This document shows positions 8,326 through 17,187 of a DNA stretch of 64,000 nt, piece after piece. The stretch is from Actinomadura sp. NBRC 104425. GTDB taxonomy: Bacteria; Actinomycetota; Actinomycetes; Streptosporangiales; Streptosporangiaceae. Where the stretch lies: NCBI RefSeq assembly GCF_030269545.1, contig NZ_BSTN01000013.1, positions 124,001-188,000 of the forward strand. Reading direction: 5' to 3'. The position numbers and the translations under genes were made by a program. The notes below the pieces were generated by a model, which was not told the origin of the DNA, did no database searches, and was given only the letters and a program-made list of their open reading frames with translations. Numbering within the stretch: position 1 is the stretch's first letter; every line of letters begins with the position of its first letter.

Positions 8326-9299
8326 TTGGTGCTCACCCCCGCCGCCCGGCTCTGCACCCGGCCCAGGTAGCGGACGAGCACCATGGACATCAGGTAGACC
8401 ACCGCCCAGAGAATGATCATGTAGCTGATCCCGAACGAGTACCGCTGGAACCGGATCGCCTCCAGGTAGGCGCGGATCTGCAGCACCACGGTGGAGTCAC
8501 CCGGTCCGCCCTCGGTGAGGGCGTAGATGATGTCGAACACCTTCAGCGAGTCCATGAACCGGAAGATCACCGCGACCAGCACGTACGGCCACAGCATCGG
8601 CAGCGTCAGCTTGCGGAAGGTGAACCACCAGCCCGCGCCGTCCACGGCGGCCGCCTCGAACGGCGAGCGGGGCAGCGAGCGCAGCCCGGCCAGCGCCAGG
8701 ATCGCCACGAACGGGGTGTAGACCCACACGTCGACGGTGATGGACGACAGCAGCGCGCCGGTCGGGGTGTCGGTCCACTGCACGTCGCCGAGCCCGAACG
8801 GGCGCAGCAGGTAGTTCAGCACGCCCACGCTGGGCTGCAGCATCAGCTTCCACATGATCGCCGCGATCACCGGGGCGATCATCAGCGGCAGGATCAGCAC
8901 CTTCTCCAGCACCCGGCCGAGCCGGGTGCTGCGGTTGAGCAGCAGCGCCACGCCGACGCCGAGCACCAGCTCGACGGCCGTGGCGCCCACCGCGTACAGC
9001 GCGGTGACCAGCGCCGACCGCCAGAACGCGTCCTGCCCGAAGATCGTCAGGTAGTTGTCCAAGCCGACCATGTCGGGCTGCGGCTTGCCGGCCGAGTAGT
9101 CGAACAGCGTGTAGAACAGGCCGAGCCCGAACGGGTACAGGATGCCGCCGGTCAGCAGCAGCGCCGGGATGATCAGCAGGTAGGGGCGGGCGGAGCGCCG
9201 CCACCGCGGGATGCGGCGCGGACCGCCGGCCGGGCGGCGGCCCGCGCCGCCGGTGCCCGGCCCGGCGGCGGCCGTCTCGGTCTTGGTGACAGAGGCCAT
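8322..9299 (-). CDS. Carbohydrate ABC transporter permease (MalF type)
   Basis: A 325-residue permease with a basic, Pro/Gly-rich N-terminal tail (about 1-40), then six hydrophobic segments. The EAA loop is EAAAVDGAGWWFTFRKLTLP (about 228-247). It lies 12 bases after the solute-binding protein gene and overlaps the MalG-type gene by 4 bases. It should form a heterodimeric channel with that partner. Confidence 0.93.
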   Translation of the reverse strand: MASVTKTETAAAGPGTGGAGRRPAGGPRRIPRWRRSARPYLLIIPALLLTGGILYPFGLGLFYTLFDYSAGKPQPDMVGLDNYLTIFGQDAFWRSALVTALYAVGATAVELVLGVGVALLLNRSTRLGRVLEKVLILPLMIAPVIAAIMWKLMLQPSVGVLNYLLRPFGLGDVQWTDTPTGALLSSITVDVWVYTPFVAILALAGLRSLPRSPFEAAAVDGAGWWFTFRKLTLPMLWPYVLVAVIFRFMDSLKVFDIIYALTEGGPGDSTVVLQIRAYLEAIRFQRYSFGISYMIILWAVVYLMSMVLVRYLGRVQSRAAGVSTK

Positions 9300-9311
9300 C
9301 GGCTGCTCCGC

Positions 9312-10808
9312 CTACCCCGCGACCTTCGGTGCCAGGTCCTTGGCGAGCGCGTCCAGCACGCCCTTGGCGTCCTTGCCGCTGTAGATCTCCTGCAGCGAGG
9401 CGGCCCAGCTGGTGGTGGCGTCGAAGAACTGCGTCTGCGGGGTGAACTGGATCTTGGTCTGGTTCACCACCTGCTCGAAGGTGTCCAGGAACCCGGGGAT
9501 CTTCTTCATCTTGTCCTTGTAGGCGGCGTCGTCGCTGACGGACTTGCGCACCGGGTCCACCTGGTTGTTCTCGACGGCGGCCTTGCGCAGGTGCTCCTTG
9601 CCGGTGGCCCACTGCAGGAACAGCCACGCCGCGGTCTTGTTGTCGCTCTTGGCGTTCATGCCGAGCGACCACACCCACATGTTGGTGGCCAGCGAGCCGT
9701 CCGGTCCCTTCGGCCCCGGGTGGAAGGCGATCTTGCCGGAGGCGGGGCTGGCGCCCTCGACCGCCTGGAAGTAGGCGGCGGTGTCGGCGTCGAACATCAT
9801 CGCGGCCTTGCGCGCGCCCAGGTCGCTGGAGCACTGGTACCAGGTGTAGGACGTCCACGACGGGGCGCCGCCCTCGCGGATCATCTTGGCCCAGTTCGCG
9901 GCGAACTCCACGGCCTTGGGGTCGTTCATGGCCGGGCGCAGCTTGCCGCCCTCGGACACGAAGTCCTTGAGCCCGAACCGCGAGTACATCGTCATGAAGC
10001 CGGGGTGGATGGTGGCCCAGCTGCGCGAGCCGCGCACCGCGATGCCGTACATGCCGTCGAATCCGGCGCCGGGCGCCTTCTGCTTGATGGTCGCGGCCAG
10101 CTCGCGCAGCTCGTCGAAGGTCTCGGCGGGCTTGAGGCCGAGCTTGGAGAACACCTCGGTGTTGTAGGAGACGACGTTGCTCTCCCAGCCCCACGGCAGC
10201 GCGTACTGGCCGCCCTGGCCGAGCGGGGCGCCGTTCTTCAGGCTCCACTGGTCGGCCTGCAGCAGGTTGGGGTAGAAGTCGTCGGGGTCCCACTCGGCGT
10301 TGGTGGCCGAGGAGTTGCGCATCCACGGGCCGAGGTCCTCCAGCCAGCCGGGCGGGCCGTACTGCCAGACCATGTAGGCGCCGAGCATGAACACGTCGTA
10401 GGACGCGCGGCCGCTGGACAGGTCGACGGTGAGCTTGTCGAAGTAGTTGTCCTCGGGGAACACGTCGTACTTGACCTGGATGCCGGTCAGCTCGGAGAAC
10501 GCCTTGAGGTCGGCGATCAGGGCGTCGGAGTAGGGGTGCTTGTTCAGCAGCGCCTTGATCGTCTTGCCCTTGGCGCGCTTCCAGTCGAATGCGCCGGTGA
10601 CCTCGTTGGCGGCCGAGTCGCCGCTCGCCCCCGACGAGCCGCCGAATCCGGCTCCGCAGGCGCTCAGCGCGGGCGCCGCGGCCAGCGCCGCGGCCGACAG
10701 GCCGGCCAGGCCGAGGAAGCGCCGGCGGTCGAGCCGGGCGGCGGCGCCGCCCATCGCGTACCGGTCGGCTGCGCGGTCGATGCCGCCGTCCGGGCGACGT
10801 GTGTCCAT
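9312..10808 (-). CDS. Sugar/polyol-binding lipoprotein (extracellular solute-binding protein)
   Basis: A 498-residue binding protein and the first gene of the operon. Start ATG 10808 has GGAGGG four bases upstream. The signal region carries a twin arginine (RRRFLGLAGLSA, about residues 28-39) and a lipobox ending LSAC, followed by a Gly/Ser linker. It is therefore probably exported by Tat and lipidated at that Cys. The mature part looks like family 1 solute-binding proteins. It captures the substrate outside and hands it to the two permeases. The ligand is unknown; a polyol is suggested by the enzymes downstream. Confidence 0.92.
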   Translation of the reverse strand: MDTRRPDGGIDRAADRYAMGGAAARLDRRRFLGLAGLSAAALAAAPALSACGAGFGGSSGASGDSAANEVTGAFDWKRAKGKTIKALLNKHPYSDALIADLKAFSELTGIQVKYDVFPEDNYFDKLTVDLSSGRASYDVFMLGAYMVWQYGPPGWLEDLGPWMRNSSATNAEWDPDDFYPNLLQADQWSLKNGAPLGQGGQYALPWGWESNVVSYNTEVFSKLGLKPAETFDELRELAATIKQKAPGAGFDGMYGIAVRGSRSWATIHPGFMTMYSRFGLKDFVSEGGKLRPAMNDPKAVEFAANWAKMIREGGAPSWTSYTWYQCSSDLGARKAAMMFDADTAAYFQAVEGASPASGKIAFHPGPKGPDGSLATNMWVWSLGMNAKSDNKTAAWLFLQWATGKEHLRKAAVENNQVDPVRKSVSDDAAYKDKMKKIPGFLDTFEQVVNQTKIQFTPQTQFFDATTSWAASLQEIYSGKDAKGVLDALAKDLAPKVAG

Positions 10809-11066
10809 CCGTCCCTCCAGGGGAGATCCGAGCCAGATCACGCACACGTAACACCGATGCCTGTGTTTTTAACACTCCATGTGCGTTGGCTCACAGAGCT
10901 TGTAACACAAGGATTGCCAACGTCAAGACCTGGCCACAGATTGCCTAACATCGCCTTAACGGCGGGCGACCCTGGTAGGGGCGGCCCCATGCGGCGACCT
11001 TGCCGAACCCAACATGAGGCTGTTATAAGTTCACAGCACAGATCGATAAGTTGAGGAGGGCAGGCT
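10809..11066. promoter_or_regulatory. Divergent control region with TAACAC repeats and two inverted repeats
   Basis: This 258-base gap separates the divergent sugar/polyol operon and FGGY kinase gene and is richer in A/T than its surroundings. TAACAC occurs at 10849-10854, 10870-10875 and 10903-10908, spaced 21 and 33 bases (near whole helical turns). The second lies in the perfect inverted repeat GTGTT-TTT-AACAC at 10863-10875, the third in CTTGT-AAC-ACAAG at 10899-10911. These are the best candidate operators for the DeoR repressor encoded in the operon (inference). Confidence 0.6.
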
Positions 11067-12542
11067 GTGGAGAACCCTCGGCGAGACCACGGAGGGACGC
11101 CGGTCTGGCTGGGGGTGGACCTCGGCACCCAGAGCGTGCGCGTGCTCGCCGCCGACGCCTCCGGGCGCGTGGTGCGGCGCGCGTCGGCGCCGCTGACCGG
11201 GCGGCGCGAGGCCGAGCGGCACGAGCAGGACCCCGCCGCATGGTGGGCGGCCGTCCGCGCCGCCGCGCGGGAGGCGCTGCGCGACCTTCCGCCCGGCCTG
11301 GTGCAGGGCGTCGCGGTGTGCAGCACGTCCGGCACCGTCCTGCTGGCCGACGGAGACGGCCGCCCCCTCACCCCGGGCCTGATGTACGACGACGGCCGCG
11401 CCCGCGCCGAGGCCGCCCAGGCGCAGGAGGCCGGCGCCGAGCTGTGGGACCGGCTCGGCCGCCGCATCCAGCCGTCCTGGGCGCTGCCCAAGGCGCTGTG
11501 GCTGACCCGGGCGCATCCCGGCGCCCGCCTGCTGCACCAGGCCGACTTCGTCAACGAGCGGCTGGTCGGCGAGCCGGTCGCCACCGACTCCAGCCACGCC
11601 CTGAAGACCGGCTACGACCTGCTCGGCGAACGCTGGCCCGGCGAGGTGTTCGACGCCCTCGGCCTGGACGCGGCGCTGCTGCCCCAGGTGGTGCGGCCCG
11701 GCACCGTGCTGGGCAAGGTGTCGCCGCGGGCGTCCGAGGAGACCGGCATCCCGGCCGGGACGCCCGTCGTCGCGGGCATGACCGACGGCTGCGCGTCCCA
11801 GATCGGCTCGGGAGCGCTGCGCGTCGGCCACTGGAACTCGGTGCTCGGCACCACGCTGGTGCTCAAGGGCGTCACCCCCGCGCTGGTGCGCGACCCGCTC
11901 GGGGTGCTCTACAGCCACCGCTCCCCCGACGGCACCTGGCTGCCGGGCGGCGCGTCCAGCGTGGGCGCGGGCGCGCTGACCGCCGACGGCGACCTCGCCG
12001 ACCTGGACGAGCGCGCCAGGCACCGGGAGCCGTCCGGCGCCGTGGCCTACCCGCTGGTCTCCTCGGGCGAGCGCTTCCCGTTCCTGGCGCCGGACGCCGT
12101 GCCGTTCATGCTCGGCACGCCCGCCGACGACGCCGACCGGCACGCCGCGCTGCTGCAGGGCGTGGCGTTCGTCGAGCGGCTGGCGCTGGCGTACGTGCGG
12201 CGCCTCGGCGCGCCCGTCGACGGACCGCTGACGTTCACCGGTGGCGCCGTCCGCAGCGCCTACTGGACGCAGCTGCGCGCCGACGTGCTCGGCCGCCCGG
12301 CGCGCGTGCCCGAGCACGCCGACGCCGCGCTGGGCATGGCGATCCTGGCCGCCTACGGCACGACGGGCGCCGCGTCACTGGCCGACGTCGCCGAGCCGAT
12401 GGTGCGCATCCGCACCGTCGTCGAGCCGCGGCCGGGCGTCCGCGACCGGTTCACCGCGCCGTACCACCGGCTGCTGGACGAGCTGGAACGCCGCGGCTGG
12501 CTGCCCGCCGACGTCGCCGCCCACGCCCGCGCGGAGGACTGA
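11067..12542 (+). CDS. FGGY-family carbohydrate kinase (pentulose/tetritol kinase type)
   Basis: A 491-residue full-length FGGY kinase. The N-terminal phosphate loop is GVDLGTQSVRVLAADASG (about residues 13-30). The substrate loop VCSTSGTVLLAD is near 90, and the second ATPase domain has TFTGGAVRSAYWTQL (about 389-403) and ADAALGMAILAAYG. Start GTG 11067 has GAGGAGGG six bases upstream. It is divergent from the uptake operon and probably shares its control. Relatives act on D-ribulose, D-xylulose or related ketoses; the exact substrate is not clear. Confidence 0.88.
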   Translation: MENPRRDHGGTPVWLGVDLGTQSVRVLAADASGRVVRRASAPLTGRREAERHEQDPAAWWAAVRAAAREALRDLPPGLVQGVAVCSTSGTVLLADGDGRPLTPGLMYDDGRARAEAAQAQEAGAELWDRLGRRIQPSWALPKALWLTRAHPGARLLHQADFVNERLVGEPVATDSSHALKTGYDLLGERWPGEVFDALGLDAALLPQVVRPGTVLGKVSPRASEETGIPAGTPVVAGMTDGCASQIGSGALRVGHWNSVLGTTLVLKGVTPALVRDPLGVLYSHRSPDGTWLPGGASSVGAGALTADGDLADLDERARHREPSGAVAYPLVSSGERFPFLAPDAVPFMLGTPADDADRHAALLQGVAFVERLALAYVRRLGAPVDGPLTFTGGAVRSAYWTQLRADVLGRPARVPEHADAALGMAILAAYGTTGAASLADVAEPMVRIRTVVEPRPGVRDRFTAPYHRLLDELERRGWLPADVAAHARAED

Positions 12543-12571
12543 CCGCGCCGTCGGCGGGGTGCCGGGCCCGC

Positions 12572-13087
12572 TCAGGGCTCGGCGGCGCGGCCGGCGTCGT
12601 CGGCGTCGCAGCCGTCGTGGATGCCGCGGCCGTCGCGGGCGTCGCGCAGCGCCATCTCGATGGCCGCCGACGCGGTGCCCAGGTGCTTGAGCACGAGCTC
12701 TCGGTCGTCCTCGAACTCCACGCTCAGCGCCAGCGCGCCCAGCCGCTGCGCCAGCCGGGTGATCAGCGCGGCGATCTCGGCGGCCGACTCGGGCAGCACG
12801 CTCGGCACCGCCCCCGCCACCAGCTCGCCGCGCAGCGCCAGCCGCTCCATCGTCTCCTGGTGGTCGGCCGCCATCTGCCGGGCCCGCCACAGCGGGTGCA
12901 GGAACGCCGAGCCGTTGCCGCAGGTGCAGGTCCAGCCGAAGATCTCGGCGTCGGGGTCGCGCAGGTCGGCCGGTTCGACGTCGCGCACCCCGGGGACGCC
13001 GGAGGATCCGCCGGACGACGGATCGGCGCGGCCGACGACCAGCCGGACCCGGTGCGCACCCGGAGCCTCACCGTGGGGGGCTGTCAT
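12572..13087 (-). CDS. Hypothetical protein with a CTCGNGSAF motif
   Basis: A 171-residue protein I do not recognise, starting at ATG 13087. The first 45 residues are Gly/Ser-rich. A short Cys pair follows (WTCTCGNGSAF, about residues 52-62) that could bind metal. The rest is predicted helical (about 65-150), with Leu/Ala heptad-like runs and the acidic stretch EFEDDRELVLKHL. It has no signal peptide or membrane segment, so it is probably cytosolic. It is convergent with the FGGY kinase gene (29-base gap). Reading-frame composition supports a real gene; the function is unknown. Confidence 0.6.
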   Translation of the reverse strand: MTAPHGEAPGAHRVRLVVGRADPSSGGSSGVPGVRDVEPADLRDPDAEIFGWTCTCGNGSAFLHPLWRARQMAADHQETMERLALRGELVAGAVPSVLPESAAEIAALITRLAQRLGALALSVEFEDDRELVLKHLGTASAAIEMALRDARDGRGIHDGCDADDAGRAAEP

Positions 13088-13157
13088 GCCCCCGATCCTG
13101 CCCCTTTACCGGCCGGTAGACGACGGGATCCGCCGATCCCGTGCGTCCCGTTCCGGC

Positions 13158-13472
13158 TCAGCCGCCGATCGGCGCCCCGCCCATCGGTGCCGTCTCCCGG
13201 GCCCGCTCCCGCTCCCGCTCCCGCTCGCGTTCGATCGCCTCGTGCGGACGGGGCCGGCCCCACTGCTCCTCCATCCGCATCGCACAGCCCAAGGCGAAGA
13301 AGGTCGGCGCCCACTGCCCGACGAAGATGCCCCACCGGTCGGCCCGGTCGATGCCCGCGGGTTCGAGGTTGCGCGACAGCACCCACGACGCGATCGACGC
13401 GCCGATGGACGCGAAGCCCATCGCGTACATGGCGTTGGACGACAGACCCATCTTGCACAGCATGCCAACCAT
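13158..13472 (-). CDS. Small hypothetical membrane-associated protein with an Arg-Glu repeat tail
   Basis: A 104-residue protein, not recognised. ATG 13472 is chosen because AGGAGGG lies just upstream. Residues about 9-30 (NAMYAMGFASIGASIASWVL) form one hydrophobic segment; a second moderate one is near 45-60. The C-terminal part has a run of alternating Arg and Glu (about 83-94), coded by CTCCCG-type triplet repeats at 13196-13232, which suggests a highly charged helix. It lies downstream of the inositol operon on the same strand, beyond an 18-base duplication. Confidence 0.55.
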   Translation of the reverse strand: MVGMLCKMGLSSNAMYAMGFASIGASIASWVLSRNLEPAGIDRADRWGIFVGQWAPTFFALGCAMRMEEQWGRPRPHEAIERERERERERARETAPMGGAPIGG

Positions 13473-13564
13473 GTGCCCTCCTGGCGTGAGATGTGGTGCC
13501 GTCCTGCACCTTTCCCGGGCATCCGGCACTATGGCCATGCGCACGCCAAGGTTGCTGTCGCTCT

Positions 13565-13602
13565 TCCTCAGAAAACGGCATCCCTCCTCAGAAAACGGCA
13601 TC
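13565..13602. repeat. Tandem duplication of the iolD 3' end (18 bp, period 20)
   Basis: The sequence TCCTCAGAAAACGGCATC occurs at 13565-13582 and again at 13585-13602. The second copy contains the last codons and stop of iolD (Asp-Ala-Val-Phe-stop on the minus strand). The first copy repeats that end just after the stop. It looks like a recent slippage or duplication event. Confidence 0.9.
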
Positions 13603-15462
13603 GATGTGGTGCCGCTGGGCTTGGCGCTCCTTGTCGTAGCGGGCGCGGGCCTGCCGGGTCGCCTCCAGCCCCGACACCTCCGCGACCGGCACGTCCCACC
13701 ACGCCTCGCTGTCGGGCGCCGACACCAGCGGGTCGGTCTCGATGTGCACCACCGTCGTGTGGGAGGCGGCCTTGGCCTGCTCCAGCGCGTCCCGCAGCTC
13801 GGCGATCGTGGTCGCGCGGATGACGTGCGCGCCCAGGCTGGCGGCGTTGGCGGCCAGGTCCACCGGGAGCAGGCCGCCCTCCAGGCGCCCGCTGCCGTCG
13901 CGGTAGCGGTACCGGGTGCCGAACCGCTGCGCCCCCACCTGCTCCGACAGCCCGCCGATGGAGGCGAACCCGTGGTTCTGCACGAGCACGACGACGAGCT
14001 TGACGCCCTCGGCCACGGCGGTGACCAGCTCCTGGGCCATCATCAGGTACGACCCGTCGCCCACCAGCACGAACACCTCGCGGTCCGGCACGGCCAGCTT
14101 CACCCCCAGCCCGCCGGCCACCTCGTAGCCCATGCACGAGTACCCGTACTCGACGTGGTAGGTGCGCGGACCGGCCGGCCGCCACAGCTTGTGCAGGTCG
14201 CCCGGCATGGACCCGGCCGCGCACACCACCACGTCGCGCGGCCCGGCGGCGGCGTTGACCGCGCCGATCACCTCCGACTGCGCCGGAGCGGGGCCGTGCC
14301 CCAGGGCGTAGGCGCGGTCCACCGTCGCGTTCCACGCGGCGACCAGCTCCGCGGCCTCGGCCCGGTAGCCGTCGGGGACGCGGTGGCCGGACAGCTCGCC
14401 GCGCAGCGCCGTCAGCGCCTCGCGGGCGTCGGCGACCAGCATCACCCCGCCGAGCTTGGCCGCGTCGAACGCGGTGATGTTCACGTTGACGAACCGCACC
14501 CCCGGTTCGGCGAACAGGCTGTGCGAGGCGGTGGTGAAGTCGCTGTAGCGGGTGCCGATCCCGAGCACCACGTCCGCGCGGCGCGCCAGCGCGTTGGCGG
14601 CCGTGGTGCCGGTCGCGCCGACCGCGCCCACCGCGCACGGGTGCCGCCAGGGCAGCGCGCCCTTGCCCGCCTGCGTCTCGGCCACCGGGATGCCCGTCTC
14701 CTCGGCGAAGGCGGCCAGTTCGGCGCAGGCGTCGGAGTAGACCACCCCGCCGCCCGCGATGATCAGCGGGCGGCGGGCGCCGCGCAGCACGTCCGCCGCC
14801 CGCGCCAGCGCTGCCGGTTCGGGCAGCGGGCGCGGGACGTGCCAGGTGCGTTCGGCGAACAGCTCCTCGGGCCAGTCGTGGGCCTCGGCCTGCACGTCCT
14901 GCGGCAGCGCCAGCGTCACCGCCCCGGTGGCCGCGGGGTCGGTCAGCACCCGCATCGCCGCCAGCAGCGCCGACGGGAGCTGCTCGGGCCGGTTGATCCG
15001 GTCCCAGAACACCGACACCGGCTTCAGGCAGTCGTTGACCGACACGTCGTAGGACCGCGGGTCCTCCAGCTCCTGCAGCACGGGGTTGGCGCGGCGGGTG
15101 GCGAACACGTCGCCGGGCAGCAGCAGGACGGGCAGCCGGTTGACGGTGGCCAGGGCCGCGCCGGTCACCAGGTTGGTGGCGCCGGGGCCGATCGAGGTGG
15201 TGCAGGCCAGCATCCGCAGCCGGTCGTGCATGCGCGCGTACCCGACGGCGGTGTGCACCATGGCCTGCTCGTTGCGCGCCTGGTAGTAGCGGAACCCGGG
15301 GTAGGCGTCGGCGTACTCGGCGAGGGCCTGCCCGATCCCGGCGACGTTGCCGTGCCCGAAGATGCCGAAGCAGCCGCCGAACAGGGGCCGCCGCACGCCG
15401 TCCCGCTCGCCGTACTGCGCCACCAGGAAACGCACCACCGCCTGGCCGACCGTCAGCCTCAT
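13588..15462 (-). CDS. iolD: 3D-(3,5/4)-trihydroxycyclohexane-1,2-dione acylhydrolase IolD
   Basis: A 624-residue ThDP-dependent enzyme that opens the ring of the diketo-inositol intermediate to give 5-deoxy-glucuronate. The N-terminal part has YYQARNEQAMVHTAVGYARM with the conserved Glu. The ThDP-Mg motif GDGSYLMMAQELVTA sits near residue 460, followed by QNHGFASIGGL. Length is as usual for IolD. ATG 15462 overlaps iolB by 4 bases. It is the last gene of the inositol run. Confidence 0.95.
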   Translation of the reverse strand: MRLTVGQAVVRFLVAQYGERDGVRRPLFGGCFGIFGHGNVAGIGQALAEYADAYPGFRYYQARNEQAMVHTAVGYARMHDRLRMLACTTSIGPGATNLVTGAALATVNRLPVLLLPGDVFATRRANPVLQELEDPRSYDVSVNDCLKPVSVFWDRINRPEQLPSALLAAMRVLTDPAATGAVTLALPQDVQAEAHDWPEELFAERTWHVPRPLPEPAALARAADVLRGARRPLIIAGGGVVYSDACAELAAFAEETGIPVAETQAGKGALPWRHPCAVGAVGATGTTAANALARRADVVLGIGTRYSDFTTASHSLFAEPGVRFVNVNITAFDAAKLGGVMLVADAREALTALRGELSGHRVPDGYRAEAAELVAAWNATVDRAYALGHGPAPAQSEVIGAVNAAAGPRDVVVCAAGSMPGDLHKLWRPAGPRTYHVEYGYSCMGYEVAGGLGVKLAVPDREVFVLVGDGSYLMMAQELVTAVAEGVKLVVVLVQNHGFASIGGLSEQVGAQRFGTRYRYRDGSGRLEGGLLPVDLAANAASLGAHVIRATTIAELRDALEQAKAASHTTVVHIETDPLVSAPDSEAWWDVPVAEVSGLEATRQARARYDKERQAQRHHIDAVF

Positions 15463-16298
15463 GATCGCTCCTCCGTCGAGGTCAGCGGCAGCCGCGGGTC
15501 GAGCGGCTGCCCGGGCCAGGTGTCGCGGACCCAGGCGTGCGCGGGGTCGTCGCAGATCCGCCACGCGCGCTCGGGGCCGGGTCCGGCCATGACGTTCAGG
15601 TAGTACAGGTCGTACCCGGGGACCGCCATCGACGGGCCGTGCCAGCCGTGCGGGATGAGCACCGCGTCGCCGGTGCGGACCTCCCGCAGCACGTCGATGG
15701 GCCGTTCGGCGGTGCCGTACACGCGCTGGTAGCCCATGCCCGGCCCGGCGGGCCCGCCGGCGACCTCGAAGTAGTAGATCTCCTCCAGGACGCTCTCGCC
15801 GGGGCGGTCCTCGTCGTGCTTGTGCGGCGGGTAGGACGACCAGTTGCCGCCGGGCGTCAGCACCTCGCAGGCGATGAGCCGGTCGGCTCGGAACGCCTCG
15901 GGCGTGCAGAAGTTGTTGACCTGGCGGGACGCCTGCCCGGCGCCGCGCAGCTCGACGGGGACGCCCTCGGCGGGGCCGTAGCGGGGCTCGAGCCGGTTGG
16001 CGCAGCGGGCCGACGGCAGCGCGAACCGGCCGCCGCCGGCGGAGGCGATCGCCACCCGCGCGTCGCGGGGCGCGTAGGCGAAGTCGGTGACGCGGGAGAA
16101 CACGCTCCGCCGCCCCCGCAGTTCGAAGACGGCCGAGTCGACGGTCACCGTGCAGGACCCGGCGAGCGGCAGGACGAGCATCTCCTCCCCGCCGGTGTCC
16201 AGCGCGTGCTCGCCTCCCGGCGGCAGCTCGACGACGCGCAGGCCCGAGTACGTCCAGCCCGCCGTCTCCGGTGTGATCTCGGTCAGGTAGGGACTCAC
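15459..16298 (-). CDS. iolB: 5-deoxy-glucuronate isomerase IolB
   Basis: A 279-residue bicupin that converts 5-deoxy-glucuronate to 5-dehydro-2-deoxy-gluconate (DKG). The metal-binding segment YPPHKHDEDRPGESVLEEIY (about residues 154-173) holds the expected His-x-His and Glu residues. A second half includes LIPHGWHGPS. It starts seven bases after the aldolase gene and overlaps iolD by 4 bases. Confidence 0.94.
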   Translation of the reverse strand: MSPYLTEITPETAGWTYSGLRVVELPPGGEHALDTGGEEMLVLPLAGSCTVTVDSAVFELRGRRSVFSRVTDFAYAPRDARVAIASAGGGRFALPSARCANRLEPRYGPAEGVPVELRGAGQASRQVNNFCTPEAFRADRLIACEVLTPGGNWSSYPPHKHDEDRPGESVLEEIYYFEVAGGPAGPGMGYQRVYGTAERPIDVLREVRTGDAVLIPHGWHGPSMAVPGYDLYYLNVMAGPGPERAWRICDDPAHAWVRDTWPGQPLDPRLPLTSTEERS

Positions 16299-16305
16299 AG
16301 CAGCC

Positions 16306-17187
16306 TCACAGCAGACTCACCGCGGCGTCGACGGCTCCGGCGACGTCGTCGTCGGAGGGGTACAGCAGGGCGCGGCCGACGACCAGGCCGCGCACGGTCG
16401 GCAGCGCCAGCGCCTGCTGCCAGGCGGCCAGCGCCGCGTCCGGGTCGGCGGGCACCTCGCCGCCCAGCAGCACGGCGGGCAGCGTGGAGGCCGCCATCAC
16501 CCGTTCCATCCTCTCCACCACCGGCACCTTCAGCCAGGTGTACGCCGACGTGGTGCCCAGGCCGGAGGCGATCGCGACCGCCCTGGTCATGGCCTCGGGC
16601 GTCAGGACGTTGACGAGCTTGCCGTCGGCGCCGCGCCGGGACACGAACGGTTCGACCATGGCCATCAGCCGGTGCCCGGCCAGGCGCGACACCGCGCGGG
16701 CGCAGCCCTCCAGGGTGCGGGCGGTGGCCGGGTCATCGTAGTCCACGCGCAGCAGCATCTTGCCGCCGTCGAGCCCGGCGGCGGCGATCGCGTCGGCGTC
16801 GTAGGCGGTGAACCGGTCGTCGATCTCGAACGCGGCGCCCGCCAGCCCGCCCCGGTTCATCGACCCGAGGACGATCTTGCCGTCCAGGGCACCGAGCAGC
16901 AGCAGGTCCTCGATGACGTCGGGGGTGCCGAGCACGCCGTCCACGCCGGGCCGCGACAGCGCGACGCAGATGCGTTCGAGCAGGTCGCGCCGGTCGGCCA
17001 TGGCGAGCGGGTCGCCGCCGGCGGCCAGCGCGCCGCGCGCCGGGTGGTCCGCGGCGACGATCATCAGCCGGGCGGGCGGGGAGGTGCGCCGCACCCGGCG
17101 GGCGGCGGCCTGCGCGACCGCCTCCGGGCGGACGGCGCGGATCTCGGCCAGGGCGGCGTACCGCTCGGCGAACGTGCCGGTGCTCAC
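16306..17187 (-). CDS. Class I aldolase-like (beta/alpha)8-barrel protein of inositol clusters (Cgl0158 type)
   Basis: A 293-residue barrel protein that takes the IolJ place. It has IVAADHPARGAL (about residues 43-54), LLRVDYDDP near 147, and WLKVPVVERM near 217, where the Lys is a plausible Schiff-base residue. Actinobacterial inositol clusters commonly carry this family instead of a class II IolJ. It probably cleaves 2-deoxy-5-keto-gluconate-6-phosphate to dihydroxyacetone phosphate and malonate semialdehyde (family context and inference). Start GTG 17187 overlaps iolC by 4 bases. Confidence 0.82.
   Translation of the reverse strand: MSTGTFAERYAALAEIRAVRPEAVAQAAARRVRRTSPPARLMIVAADHPARGALAAGGDPLAMADRRDLLERICVALSRPGVDGVLGTPDVIEDLLLLGALDGKIVLGSMNRGGLAGAAFEIDDRFTAYDADAIAAAGLDGGKMLLRVDYDDPATARTLEGCARAVSRLAGHRLMAMVEPFVSRRGADGKLVNVLTPEAMTRAVAIASGLGTTSAYTWLKVPVVERMERVMAASTLPAVLLGGEVPADPDAALAAWQQALALPTVRGLVVGRALLYPSDDDVAGAVDAAVSLL

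Noticed and set aside
13196-13232. CRISPR-like short repeats (CTCCCG units)
   Set aside because: They are a simple-sequence run coding alternating Arg and Glu, with no spacers.
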